A stretch of DNA of 17,613 nucleotides, taken from the NCBI GenBank assembly GCA_039908535.1, contig JAMOAW010000110.1:1-17613 (forward strand), written 5' to 3'. Below, in pieces: positions 7,887 to 15,437 of this stretch. Every line of letters begins with the position of its first letter. Within the stretch, counting starts at the first letter, position 1. Under the pieces are notes generated by a model. The model was given only the letters and a program-made list of their open reading frames with translations. It was not told the DNA's origin and made no database searches. This DNA is from JAMOAW01 sp039908535. Lineage in GTDB: Bacteria; Pseudomonadota; Magnetococcia; Magnetococcales; JADFZT01. Made by a program: the position numbers and the translations under genes.

Positions 7887-8019
7887 TCCCGCCCTGGAAC
7901 GCTATCGCTGGTTGTTAGAAGAGTTCCGAGTCTCCCTTTTTGCCCCAGAGCTTGGAACATCCGAACCTGTTTCGATTAAAAAATTACAAAAACAATGGGA
8001 GCAGGTAGAGGTAAGGTAA
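7879..8019 (+). other. hrpA: Out-of-frame C-terminus of HrpA
   Basis: In the +1 frame, directly after an A8 run (7871-7878), the sequence reads DPALERYRWLLEEFRVSLFA then PELGTSEPVSIKKLQKQWEQ and stops at TAA 8017-8019. This aligns with the end of E. coli HrpA (W-M-I-E-E-L-R-V-S-Y-F-A-Q-Q-L-G-T), so it is the true C-terminus of the same gene. Removing one A from the A8 run, or from the A7 run at 7854-7860, restores one continuous reading frame. Confidence 0.9.
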
Positions 8020-8053
8020 TACCAATTTGCGAATAAAGTATTATTGGAGGGGT

Positions 8054-8076
8054 CCGGGGAGCGTCACGCTCCCCGG
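8054..8076. repeat. Perfect GC-rich hairpin, 10-bp stem
   Basis: CCGGGGAGCG at 8054-8063 and CGCTCCCCGG at 8067-8076 form a perfect stem with a 3-nt loop. No T-run follows, so it is not a standard terminator for hrpA. It is the first of three hairpins with 3-nt loops in this gap, typical of dispersed intergenic palindromes. Confidence 0.85.
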
Positions 8077-8083
8077 CGGAGGT

Positions 8084-8102
8084 TTGGAGGCAGAGCCTCC
8101 AA
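8084..8102. repeat. Perfect hairpin, 8-bp stem
   Basis: TTGGAGGC at 8084-8091 and GCCTCCAA at 8095-8102 with a 3-nt loop. It lies 7 bp after the previous hairpin and immediately before the 12-bp tandem repeats. Confidence 0.85.
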
Positions 8103-8106
8103 GGTG

Positions 8107-8166
8107 TTGCTTTTGACTTTGCTTTTGACTTTGCTTTTGACTTTGCTTTTGACTTTGCTTTTGACT
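8107..8166. repeat. Tandem repeat: 5 copies of a 12-bp unit
   Basis: Five identical head-to-tail copies of TTGCTTTTGACT. A diverged single copy (TTGCTTTTATCT) follows at 8213-8224, after the third hairpin. The unit is a multiple of three, so a spurious minus-strand ORF reads it as KSKA repeats. Identical units imply recent expansion or active homogenisation. Its role is unknown. Confidence 0.9.
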
Positions 8167-8188
8167 TTAATGCCACCAAACAGGGGGA

Positions 8189-8209
8189 TTGGGGGGTGTA
8201 ACCCCCCAA
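8189..8209. repeat. Perfect hairpin, 9-bp stem
   Basis: TTGGGGGGT at 8189-8197 and ACCCCCCAA at 8201-8209 with a 3-nt loop. Together with the other two hairpins and the tandem repeats it forms one repeat island between hrpA and the chemosensory operon. The rest of the gap (8210-8464) is AT-rich; no convincing promoter could be fixed in it. Confidence 0.85.
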
Positions 8210-8464
8210 GGTCTTGCTTTTATCTTTTACCCTAAGGCAACGATAAGCACACGATGCGCGAGACAAAATTCAATTTTACCTATTTGATTGCAAATTGGCA
8301 TAAAATACAATTTTATTATTTATGACTTTTGGCGCAGGTGAGGGAAGATTGCGCCTAGTAAGATGGAATTGACTTGCAAAGAGGTGGTAAAAAAAATAAA
8401 CTTCCGTGTTAAATGGATAGATATTTTCTCTGTTTTTTTAATTTTTACCTTTTATTGGAATCCT

Positions 8465-9529
8465 ATGACACAGCCACAGCTGAGCCACTCTTATTTAATA
8501 TTTACTCTAGCTGGAAAACATTATGGTGTGGATGCGCGTTTGGTAACGGAAATCGTTCGTCTACCGCAGATCACGCCTCTGGAAGGGTTGCCGGCTTTTG
8601 TGGTGGGGGTGTTTAACCTGCGCGGGCGAGTGGTGCCGGTGGTGGATTTGCATATTCGCATGGGGTGTTTTGGGGCACGCTATCAACTGACCGATTCTAT
8701 CCTGGTCTTGGGGGGAGAGGGAGCCAGTCGCTTAGGAATGGTGATAGAAGAGATTTTGGATGTGCTGAAGGTAACCGACTTACAGATAGAAGCGGTCCCC
8801 GATTTTGGCGATTTTGACCATGTACGCATCCCGCGCTTTTTGACGGGGGTGGTCAAGGGGGAGTCGGGGTTGATTATGTTGTTGGATCCTGATCGTCTGT
8901 TGCGGTTGGTCCCAGGGAGTTCAGGGGTGGAGAGTGAGATTGAAGAGAAAAGGGAAGAGGAGGATATAGAGACGCTCCATTCACCACGGCTTTTTTTGCC
9001 GGATGCGACGGAGGAGGAGTCAAAAATTTTTCGTTTGCGAGCAGAGCGTTTACGAGTGCCCCAATCGATTGTCGATTTGACTGGGACCGCCTCATTAGCG
9101 GTGGTGGTGTTGCATGGGGAGTTGTTGGGAGTCAACTTAGAGGTCGTGCGCGGATTTGCCCATTTTCGCCAAGTTACCCCGATTCCTTGTTGTCCAGGGC
9201 ATATTGTCGGGGCAATGAATTTGCGTGGGGAGATTATCACCTTGTTGGATCTTTCTGGCTTGTTGGGCATTCCCCCCTTGATCGATCACTCTCCAGATCA
9301 AGTGCTGGTAGCGCAGGTAGGAAATATGGTGGTCGGGGTGTTGATCCATGAAATTTTGGATGTGGTGGGGCTGACTGAGTTGGAGTTGGTGCGTCTACCC
9401 GCTGCCTCTGGAACGGTGCGGAAGGATTATTTTCGTGGTGGAATGCGCTATGGGGAGAGAATGTGTAGTGTTTTGGACCTGTCTCGTGTGTTAGAGAGCG
9501 AAGAAGTCATAGTGGATGAACAGGTCTGA
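8465..9529 (+). CDS. cheW: Tandem CheW-domain coupling protein
   Basis: A 354-residue protein made of two CheW folds. The first (about 5-150) begins SHSYLIFTLAGKHYGVDARL and has GVFNLRGRVVPVVDL; the second (about 205-345) has VVVLHGELLGVNLEVVRGFA and GAMNLRGEIITLLDLSGLLG. The N-L-R-G-x-I/V-x-x-x-x-D-L core is the CheW signature. CheW links chemoreceptor tips to CheA at the inner membrane. The start is set at ATG 8465 because homology begins there and GGA lies 6-8 nt upstream; the frame is open to ATG 8363, adding 34 mostly hydrophobic residues with no CheW similarity. An acidic linker (EIEEKREEEDIE) separates the domains. First gene of a + strand chemosensory cluster, 57 bp before the receptor gene. 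The coding strand is strongly G-rich, unlike hrpA. Confidence 0.9.
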   Translation: MTQPQLSHSYLIFTLAGKHYGVDARLVTEIVRLPQITPLEGLPAFVVGVFNLRGRVVPVVDLHIRMGCFGARYQLTDSILVLGGEGASRLGMVIEEILDVLKVTDLQIEAVPDFGDFDHVRIPRFLTGVVKGESGLIMLLDPDRLLRLVPGSSGVESEIEEKREEEDIETLHSPRLFLPDATEEESKIFRLRAERLRVPQSIVDLTGTASLAVVVLHGELLGVNLEVVRGFAHFRQVTPIPCCPGHIVGAMNLRGEIITLLDLSGLLGIPPLIDHSPDQVLVAQVGNMVVGVLIHEILDVVGLTELELVRLPAASGTVRKDYFRGGMRYGERMCSVLDLSRVLESEEVIVDEQV

Positions 9530-9586
9530 TCTACCATAACGATTTATTATTTTATATTCATTTATAAAACCCAAGAGAGGTTTGAC

Positions 9587-11743
9587 ATGTTAAAGTTAAG
9601 ATTATCTACAAAATTAATCGGACTCTTTTTAATTTTTGGCATTGTGCCATTTATGACAATTGGTATTTATAGCTATCAGATCAGCAGCGCTGCTTTGGAG
9701 CAAAAAGCCCTAGACCAGTTGGTGCAGGTTCGAGAGGGTAAAACGATAGAGATACAGCGTTATTTTCAAACGATTGTCAAACAGCTTCAAACCTATTCAG
9801 AGAATCAAACCGTTATTTCTGCGACGGAGGAGTTTAAACAGGCTTTTGATAAAGTGGAGAGCGAGGCTGGTCTGGCGTATGACAAAGATCTCAAACAGGC
9901 AGAGGAGCGTCTGCGAGCCGTCTATATGGTTCAAAAAAGTAAAACGGTTGGGGCATCGGAAAATGCGCAAGCTCTTTGGTGGCCTAGAGAAAAACGGGCA
10001 CGTATTTTACAACATACCTATATTGCCAACAATCCATACCCTTTAGATGAAAAAAACAAGCTTTTAGATCCTCAGGATGGGACAACCTACAGTAGTGTTC
10101 ATGCTAAATATCATTCCTATTTTAATAAACGGGTGCAAACATTCGGTTTTTATGATATTTTTTTAGTAGATGCCGTGACGGGGACGATCTTTTATACCGT
10201 TAACAAAGAAGTCGATTTTGCGACCAATTTAATTGATGGCCCCTACCGAGAGAGCAATCTTGCCAAGGCGTTCTTGGGGGCGCGTAATTTAACCGATGAG
10301 AGTAGAGGGGTTTTTTTTGCTGATTTTGAGCCCTATGCCCCTTCCAATAATTCGTCACAGGCCTTTTTTTCTACTCCTATTTTTAAGGATTCAAAAAAGA
10401 TAGGAATTTTAATTTTTCAGATGCCTATTGAACAAATTAACGAAATAATGACCTTTCAAGGGCGGTGGGAAAAAGTTGGATTGGGCAAAACTGGAGAGGC
10501 TTTTTTAGTTGGACCTGATTATTTGTTGCGCAGCAACTCGCGCTTTATGATTGAAAATCCCACCAGTTTCTTGGAAGATCTCAAGGCTGTTGGCGTGGCC
10601 GAACCCGTTTTGGATCGGATGAAAGCTTTTGGGACGGCGATTGGTATTTTGCCTTATAAAAATAGTGATGTAAAAGATTCTTTGGCAGGCGAAACCTCGG
10701 ATCAATTAGGGGGAGCGAAATCTTATCGTGGCAAAGAGGTTTTGGTGGCCCACGGACCGATCGATTTGCCAGGAGGGGTGCGATGGGCGTTGATGGTGAC
10801 GTTGCAGACCCATGAGGCTTTTGACTCTTTGGAGTCTATGCGGGGGGCGATGTGGATTATGGGGAGCATTTGTCTGATAGCGGTGGTGTTGGTGGGGTGG
10901 TTTTTTGCCCGTTCCATCAGCCGCCCTTTGATGGAGATTATTGGCGTGGTCTCCACCTCTTCCGCCCAGATTGCCGCGACTATTAACGAACAAGAGAGGG
11001 TCTCTTCGCAACAGGCCGCAGCGGTCAATCAGACCAATACCACTATGGAGGAGTTAGGTACCTCCTCGCGTCAATCGGCGGAGCAGGCGGAATCGGCGGC
11101 CTCTGGTTCTAAAAAGGCTTTGGAACTGGTGGAGCATGGCATGGGACGGGTGGAAGAGATGTTGTCTGGCATGGAGATCACCAAAACTAAGGTAGGTGCC
11201 ATTGCGCGGGAGATTTTAAAATTGAGCGAACAGACCAGCCAAATTCGCGAAATCACCGCAACGGTCTCCGAGTTTGCCAATGAGACCAAAATGTTGGCCA
11301 TGAACGCCGCCGTGGAGGCGGTGCGGGCTGGGGAGCATGGCAAGGGCTTTTCGGTATTGGCCGTGGAGACGAGAAAATTGGCTGACGAGAGCAAACGTTC
11401 GGCTGGTCGCATCAATGGTTTGGTGGGAGAGATTCAAAAAGCCACCAATACCACGGTGATGGTGACTGACGAAGGGGCAAAAACAGTAGAGTCCAGTGCG
11501 TTGATTGCCCGGCAGACCGCTGAGACCTTTCGCGATGTAGCCGATGCGGTCAATCTCTCTTCAGATAGCGCCCAACAAATTTCTATGAATGTACGTCAAC
11601 AGTCGGTGGCGATTAAGCAGGTGGTGGAGGCGATCAAAGCGATCAATGCCGGAGCGCGGGAGACCTCTACTGGCATGGCCCAACTCAAAGAGGGGGGACG
11701 GACCCTAAACGAGGCGGCGCAAATGCTCAAGAGATTGGTATAG
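9587..11743 (+). CDS. Methyl-accepting chemotaxis protein without a clear HAMP domain
   Basis: A 718-residue membrane chemoreceptor. TM1 is at about 9-29 (LIGLFLIFGIVPFMTIGIYS). A periplasmic sensor of about 385 residues follows, with a Cache-like core around 175-230 (YSSVHAKYHSYFNKRV, FGFYDIFLVDAVTG, EVDFATNLIDGPYRESNLA). TM2 is at about 420-442. The cytoplasmic signalling hairpin has its tip at about 563-585 (NETKMLAMNAAVEAVRAGE) followed by HGKGFSVLAVETRKLADES. TM2 runs through ARSISRPL almost directly into the signalling helices; the usual GDL...DEIG part of HAMP is not visible. The tip has ETK where most receptors have QTN, a trimer-contact region. There is no C-terminal NWETF-type tether. 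GAGAGG precedes ATG 9587. The ligand cannot be told. Confidence 0.92.
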   Translation: MLKLRLSTKLIGLFLIFGIVPFMTIGIYSYQISSAALEQKALDQLVQVREGKTIEIQRYFQTIVKQLQTYSENQTVISATEEFKQAFDKVESEAGLAYDKDLKQAEERLRAVYMVQKSKTVGASENAQALWWPREKRARILQHTYIANNPYPLDEKNKLLDPQDGTTYSSVHAKYHSYFNKRVQTFGFYDIFLVDAVTGTIFYTVNKEVDFATNLIDGPYRESNLAKAFLGARNLTDESRGVFFADFEPYAPSNNSSQAFFSTPIFKDSKKIGILIFQMPIEQINEIMTFQGRWEKVGLGKTGEAFLVGPDYLLRSNSRFMIENPTSFLEDLKAVGVAEPVLDRMKAFGTAIGILPYKNSDVKDSLAGETSDQLGGAKSYRGKEVLVAHGPIDLPGGVRWALMVTLQTHEAFDSLESMRGAMWIMGSICLIAVVLVGWFFARSISRPLMEIIGVVSTSSAQIAATINEQERVSSQQAAAVNQTNTTMEELGTSSRQSAEQAESAASGSKKALELVEHGMGRVEEMLSGMEITKTKVGAIAREILKLSEQTSQIREITATVSEFANETKMLAMNAAVEAVRAGEHGKGFSVLAVETRKLADESKRSAGRINGLVGEIQKATNTTVMVTDEGAKTVESSALIARQTAETFRDVADAVNLSSDSAQQISMNVRQQSVAIKQVVEAIKAINAGARETSTGMAQLKEGGRTLNEAAQMLKRLV

Positions 11744-11825
11744 TACAAATGTATGATTTTTTAATAACAAGGCCCTCTCGTCTTTATAGAGATATGCGAT
11801 ACTTGTTAAAATAAAGGAGCGGGGC

Positions 11826-14312
11826 ATGATAGAGGATCCTGAACTTCGGGAGCTGTTTCAGGCCGAAAGCGAGGAGCATCTGCTCCATTTGGATCAAGGG
11901 TTGTTGCACCTGGAAAAAAACCCAGAAGATGCGGCTATTCTTAAAGAGTTATTTCGCGAGGCCCACAGTTTAAAAGGGTCGTCGCGCATGTTGGGCGTGG
12001 CGGATGTGGAGACGTTGGCCCACCGTTTTGAGGATATTTTAGGGGCAGCGACCAAGGGCAAGGTGCGTTTTACAGCTGAATTGGTAGATACCCTGACCCG
12101 TAGCTTGGATGACATTCGCGGTTTTGTTCGTGAGGCGGTGACTGGTGAACCAGTCACCATGACGGTAATTCAGGCTCTGGCGCGCATGGAGGGGGTGAAA
12201 GAGTCTGAGATAGCAGAGATTCAGGAGAGACCGCAGACTCCTACAGTAGAAGTCAAACAAGAGCCTTCAGCGAAGATGAACAGACGCACACCAGTGCCAC
12301 CCGCCGCACCTGTTGTTGCCAATAAAAGCGTTGCCCCGGCTTCTCCCCCTATTGTTGTTCCTCCTCGTGTAGAGGTTTCTCAACATATTGCCAATAAAAG
12401 CGTTGCCCCGGCTTCTCCCCCTATTGTTGTTCCTCCTCGTGTAGAGGTTCCTCAAAATGTAGTGACATCGCCCTCCCCCTCGCCACTAGATGAGGCTGAA
12501 AAACCATTTTTATCTATAGAGCCACCAGAGCCGTCTTCCTCAGTTAAAACTTCCCCTATTCCCGGTATGGAAGAGGAGGGACGGATAGATACCATTCGGG
12601 TGGAGCCGCGCAAGTTGGACCGTCTTTTGAATCAGGCAGGGGAACTCTCGGTAGTCAAAACGCGGATCAAGCGGCGTTTGTTGGAATTGGAAGAGGTGAT
12701 TTTACAATGGGAGGAGGTAACCCGTGTATCGTCTTTGGCTGGTGAAGGGCAAACAGAAAAGGTGGCGGGGGATCGTTCTCTTTTAATTCCTGGTTTGGAG
12801 AGTTTGGGTGGACAGTTGCGGCGCATTCGTCATGCCTTGTATGAGGATGAGGCTGGATTGGATTTGGTGGCACGGGAGTTGGAAGAGCGAATACGTAATT
12901 TACGCTTGTTGCCCTTAACGACAATTTTTAATCTATTTCCTCGCATGGTGCGTGATCTGGCTCGGCAACAGGGAAAGCAGGTGGAATTGGTCGTGGAGGG
13001 AGGAGAGACGACAGCGGACAAACGGATTATTGAGGAGCTCAAAAGCCCGTTGACTCATTTGGTGCGCAACGCCATAGATCACGCCATGGAACTCCCCGCT
13101 CAACGCGTTGAACGGGGCAAAGCGGAGGTAGGTATTTTACTTCTTAAGGCAAGCCGCACTCCAACGCATGTGGTGGTGGAGCTGATTGATGATGGTCGGG
13201 GATTGGATGCGCAAGCCATCAAAGAGACCGCCATTCGTAAAAAACTCTATACTGAAAGCCAGTTAGAGGGATTTACCATGGCGCAGTTATATGCGTTGAT
13301 TTTTTTGCCAGGATTTTCTACCAGCCAGATGGTAACCGATCTGTCGGGACGTGGGGTGGGTTTGGATGCGGTGCGGGTGAATGTAGAACGACTCAAAGGA
13401 GTTGTCTTGGTAGATTCCATTCCTGGGAAGGGGTGTTCGTTCACCATTCGTCTGCCGATCACTTTGGCGACAACACCCGTATTTATTGTCTCGGAGTATG
13501 GACAGACCTTTGCGATTCCGGTCGATTTTGTGCAGACGGTGCGACGGGTGCCATCTGGAGAGGTGTTTTCTTTAGAGGGGCGGGATACGTTGCTTTTAGA
13601 TGGTTTGCCAGTTTCGGTGGGGCGTTTAGGGCATCTTTTGCGTTTGGCTCCACCTGCTAAGAGGGGATCGGATCAAAAAGAGACTCATATTCCATGCATT
13701 TTTTTGGTCTATGGGGAGGAGCGTTTAGGATTGTTTGTCGATGAATTGGTTAGTGAACAAGAAATTGTTCTCAAAGCCCATGGGGCGATACTCAAACGGG
13801 TCCGCAACATCTCTGGAGCGACCATATTGGGGTCTGGGGAGGTGTGCATGGTATTAAATCCTCAAGATTTAATACGGACCATTCAAAAGCAGACGATCTT
13901 TGGCTCTGGAGTAGAACAATCTGCTGAAGAGGGTCTTGTCTTAAAAATTCAAAAGAAGGTTCTTTTGGTTGAAGATTCTATCACCACCCGCACCCAAGAA
14001 AAACGTATTCTAGAAGAGGCGGGATATCAAGTGGAGGTGGCGGTAGATGGATTGGATGCGTTAAATAAGTTAGGCAAAAATACCTTTGATGCCATTATCT
14101 CCGATGTACAAATGCCCAACTTGGATGGTTTAGCGTTGACGGAAAAAATTCGCACCAATAAAATTTATCAAAATATTCCCATTATTTTGGTTACCTCATT
14201 GGCTTCGGATGAGGATATGCGCCGTGGTTTAGAAGTGGGTGCCAACGCCTATATTACCAAGCCAGCATTTGATCAGCGGATATTTTTAGAAACATTAGAG
14301 AGGTTAATTTGA
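11826..14312 (+). CDS. cheA: Hybrid chemotaxis histidine kinase CheA-REC
   Basis: An 828-residue protein that autophosphorylates and passes phosphate to receiver domains. Domains: HPt at 1-125 with phospho-acceptor His47 (FREAHSLKGSSRMLG); a Pro-rich linker at about 140-250 holding a near-perfect 24-residue duplication; dimerisation helices (about 255-330); the ATPase domain with N box HLVRNAIDHAMELP (about 410), DDGRGL (about 455) and SGRGVGLDAV (about 507); a CheW-like P5 domain (about 545-700); and a C-terminal receiver with VEDS and Asp760 (IISDVQMPN). All catalytic positions look intact. AAAGGAG sits 6 nt before the ATG, the best ribosome-binding site in the cluster. The CheA-REC architecture is that of WspE and FrzE rather than flagellar CheA. 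The stop codon overlaps the start of cheB. Confidence 0.95.
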   Translation: MIEDPELRELFQAESEEHLLHLDQGLLHLEKNPEDAAILKELFREAHSLKGSSRMLGVADVETLAHRFEDILGAATKGKVRFTAELVDTLTRSLDDIRGFVREAVTGEPVTMTVIQALARMEGVKESEIAEIQERPQTPTVEVKQEPSAKMNRRTPVPPAAPVVANKSVAPASPPIVVPPRVEVSQHIANKSVAPASPPIVVPPRVEVPQNVVTSPSPSPLDEAEKPFLSIEPPEPSSSVKTSPIPGMEEEGRIDTIRVEPRKLDRLLNQAGELSVVKTRIKRRLLELEEVILQWEEVTRVSSLAGEGQTEKVAGDRSLLIPGLESLGGQLRRIRHALYEDEAGLDLVARELEERIRNLRLLPLTTIFNLFPRMVRDLARQQGKQVELVVEGGETTADKRIIEELKSPLTHLVRNAIDHAMELPAQRVERGKAEVGILLLKASRTPTHVVVELIDDGRGLDAQAIKETAIRKKLYTESQLEGFTMAQLYALIFLPGFSTSQMVTDLSGRGVGLDAVRVNVERLKGVVLVDSIPGKGCSFTIRLPITLATTPVFIVSEYGQTFAIPVDFVQTVRRVPSGEVFSLEGRDTLLLDGLPVSVGRLGHLLRLAPPAKRGSDQKETHIPCIFLVYGEERLGLFVDELVSEQEIVLKAHGAILKRVRNISGATILGSGEVCMVLNPQDLIRTIQKQTIFGSGVEQSAEEGLVLKIQKKVLLVEDSITTRTQEKRILEEAGYQVEVAVDGLDALNKLGKNTFDAIISDVQMPNLDGLALTEKIRTNKIYQNIPIILVTSLASDEDMRRGLEVGANAYITKPAFDQRIFLETLERLI
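12316..12455 (+). repeat. 72-bp tandem duplication inside cheA linker
   Basis: Bases 12316-12377 are repeated exactly 72 bp later at 12388-12449; one mismatch and five more matches follow. Each unit encodes 24 residues including NKSVAPASPPIVVPPRVEV, so the reading frame is kept. The near-identity implies a recent duplication of the flexible linker between the HPt and the kinase core. Confidence 0.95.
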
Positions 14313-15391
14313 TAAAAGTTTTGCTCGTAGACGACTCCCCCATCGTTTTAGCGGTTATGGAAAAAATATTGGCGACCGATCCAGAGATTCAAGTGGTGGG
14401 AAAAGCGGGCAATGGGTTAGAAGGATTGGCGATGATTCCTCAGCTATGCCCTCAGGTGATCTGTTCGGATCTGCATATGCCCAAGATGGATGGACTTCAA
14501 TTTACCCGTGAGGTGATGGTACGCCACCCATTGCCGATTTTAGTGGTGAGTATTTCTGTGCAGCAGGGTGTAAATGATCATAATATTTTTGAACTGTTGG
14601 AAGCTGGGGCCATTGATGTCTTTCCCAAGCCACGAGGGGGGTTGTTGGGGAATTCGGGCGAGGCGTTGTGCCGGGAATTAATCCGCAAAATTCGGATTCT
14701 CTCTGGGGTGGTGGCCATTAGTCGGCGTCGGGTTATAAAAAGTGATCTTTCTGTTGCCCATGTTGCGACCCGTACGGATATCCCAAAAAACAAAAAACGA
14801 AGCGTGCGTTTGGTGGCGATTGGGGCCTCAACTGGAGGACCGCAGGCGTTGCTCACCCTTTTTTCTGGGTTACCCAATCATTTTCCCGTACCCATTGTTT
14901 GCATTCAACATATCAGCACCGGTTTTTTGAACGATATGGTCTCTTGGTTGAATAGTCATACCTCTTTGCGTGTTCAAGTAGCGGTACAAGGGGAACGTCC
15001 TCTACCTGGAAATATCTATTTTCCACCCGAAGAGCGGCATTTGATTGTAAACGATCAGGGTGTTTTCGCGACACCTCAGGAGGTTCCTTCGTTTTCCGGT
15101 TTAGAGAATGGGTTCGATATCTACTGTCCATCTGTGAATGTGACATTTCATTCTGTGGCTCGGTATTATGGGACAGAAGCCGTTGGGATTTTATTGACCG
15201 GCATGGGGAGCGATGGGGCATTGGGATTAAAAAACATACGAGAAGCGGGTGGTTGGACGATTGCCCAAGATGAAGCCTCGTGTGTGGTGTTTGGGATGCC
15301 CAAACAAGCGATCGATTTAGGAGCAGCGCAATTGGTGTTACCTGTTGCGGAAATGGCGCAGACTTTAATTGAAGGTATCACGACAAGATAA
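14309..15391 (+). CDS. cheB: Chemotaxis response regulator / protein-glutamate methylesterase CheB
   Basis: A 360-residue, two-domain enzyme that removes methyl groups from (or deamidates) glutamates of chemoreceptors when its receiver is phosphorylated by CheA. The receiver is at about 1-125 with DDSP near the N-terminus and Asp54 (ICSDLHMPKMDG). The methylesterase domain is at about 165-355 with Ser174 (AIGASTGGPQ), His201 (CIQHIS) and Asp302 (TGMGSDGALG). Start: TTG 14309, the only start that keeps the conserved IKVLLVDDSP N-terminus, overlapping the cheA stop as TTGA, with GAGAGG about 6 nt upstream. This tight overlap suggests translational coupling to cheA. No CheR methyltransferase is present in the window, so the methylation partner must lie elsewhere or be missing. 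Confidence 0.95.
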   Translation: MIKVLLVDDSPIVLAVMEKILATDPEIQVVGKAGNGLEGLAMIPQLCPQVICSDLHMPKMDGLQFTREVMVRHPLPILVVSISVQQGVNDHNIFELLEAGAIDVFPKPRGGLLGNSGEALCRELIRKIRILSGVVAISRRRVIKSDLSVAHVATRTDIPKNKKRSVRLVAIGASTGGPQALLTLFSGLPNHFPVPIVCIQHISTGFLNDMVSWLNSHTSLRVQVAVQGERPLPGNIYFPPEERHLIVNDQGVFATPQEVPSFSGLENGFDIYCPSVNVTFHSVARYYGTEAVGILLTGMGSDGALGLKNIREAGGWTIAQDEASCVVFGMPKQAIDLGAAQLVLPVAEMAQTLIEGITTR

Positions 15392-15437
15392 TTTTTTGGT
15401 GAGCCTTCCATATTTTGAAAAGGGATAGAGAATAAAC

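Noticed and set aside
7976..8266. Minus-strand ORF with KSKA repeats
   Set aside because: It is the translation of the 12-bp tandem repeat and hairpins; the remainder overlaps the hrpA tail antisense and has no protein-like features.
8281..8330. Promoter for the chemosensory operon (TTGGCA with AT-rich −10 candidates)
   Set aside because: Spacing and −10 match are poor; any AT-rich stretch here would give similar hits.
8230..8362. Replication origin in the skew-switch gap
   Set aside because: No DnaA-box-like TTATNCACA sequence on either strand and no dnaA/gidA/rnpA-type neighbours.
8363..8464. N-terminal extension of the CheW protein with a hydrophobic segment
   Set aside because: CheW homology starts right after ATG 8465, which has its own GGA; the extension lacks a ribosome-binding site and any similarity.
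8683..9270. Long minus-strand ORF opposite cheW
   Set aside because: Shadow of the G-rich cheW coding strand; Ser/Thr/Lys-rich composition typical of antisense frames.
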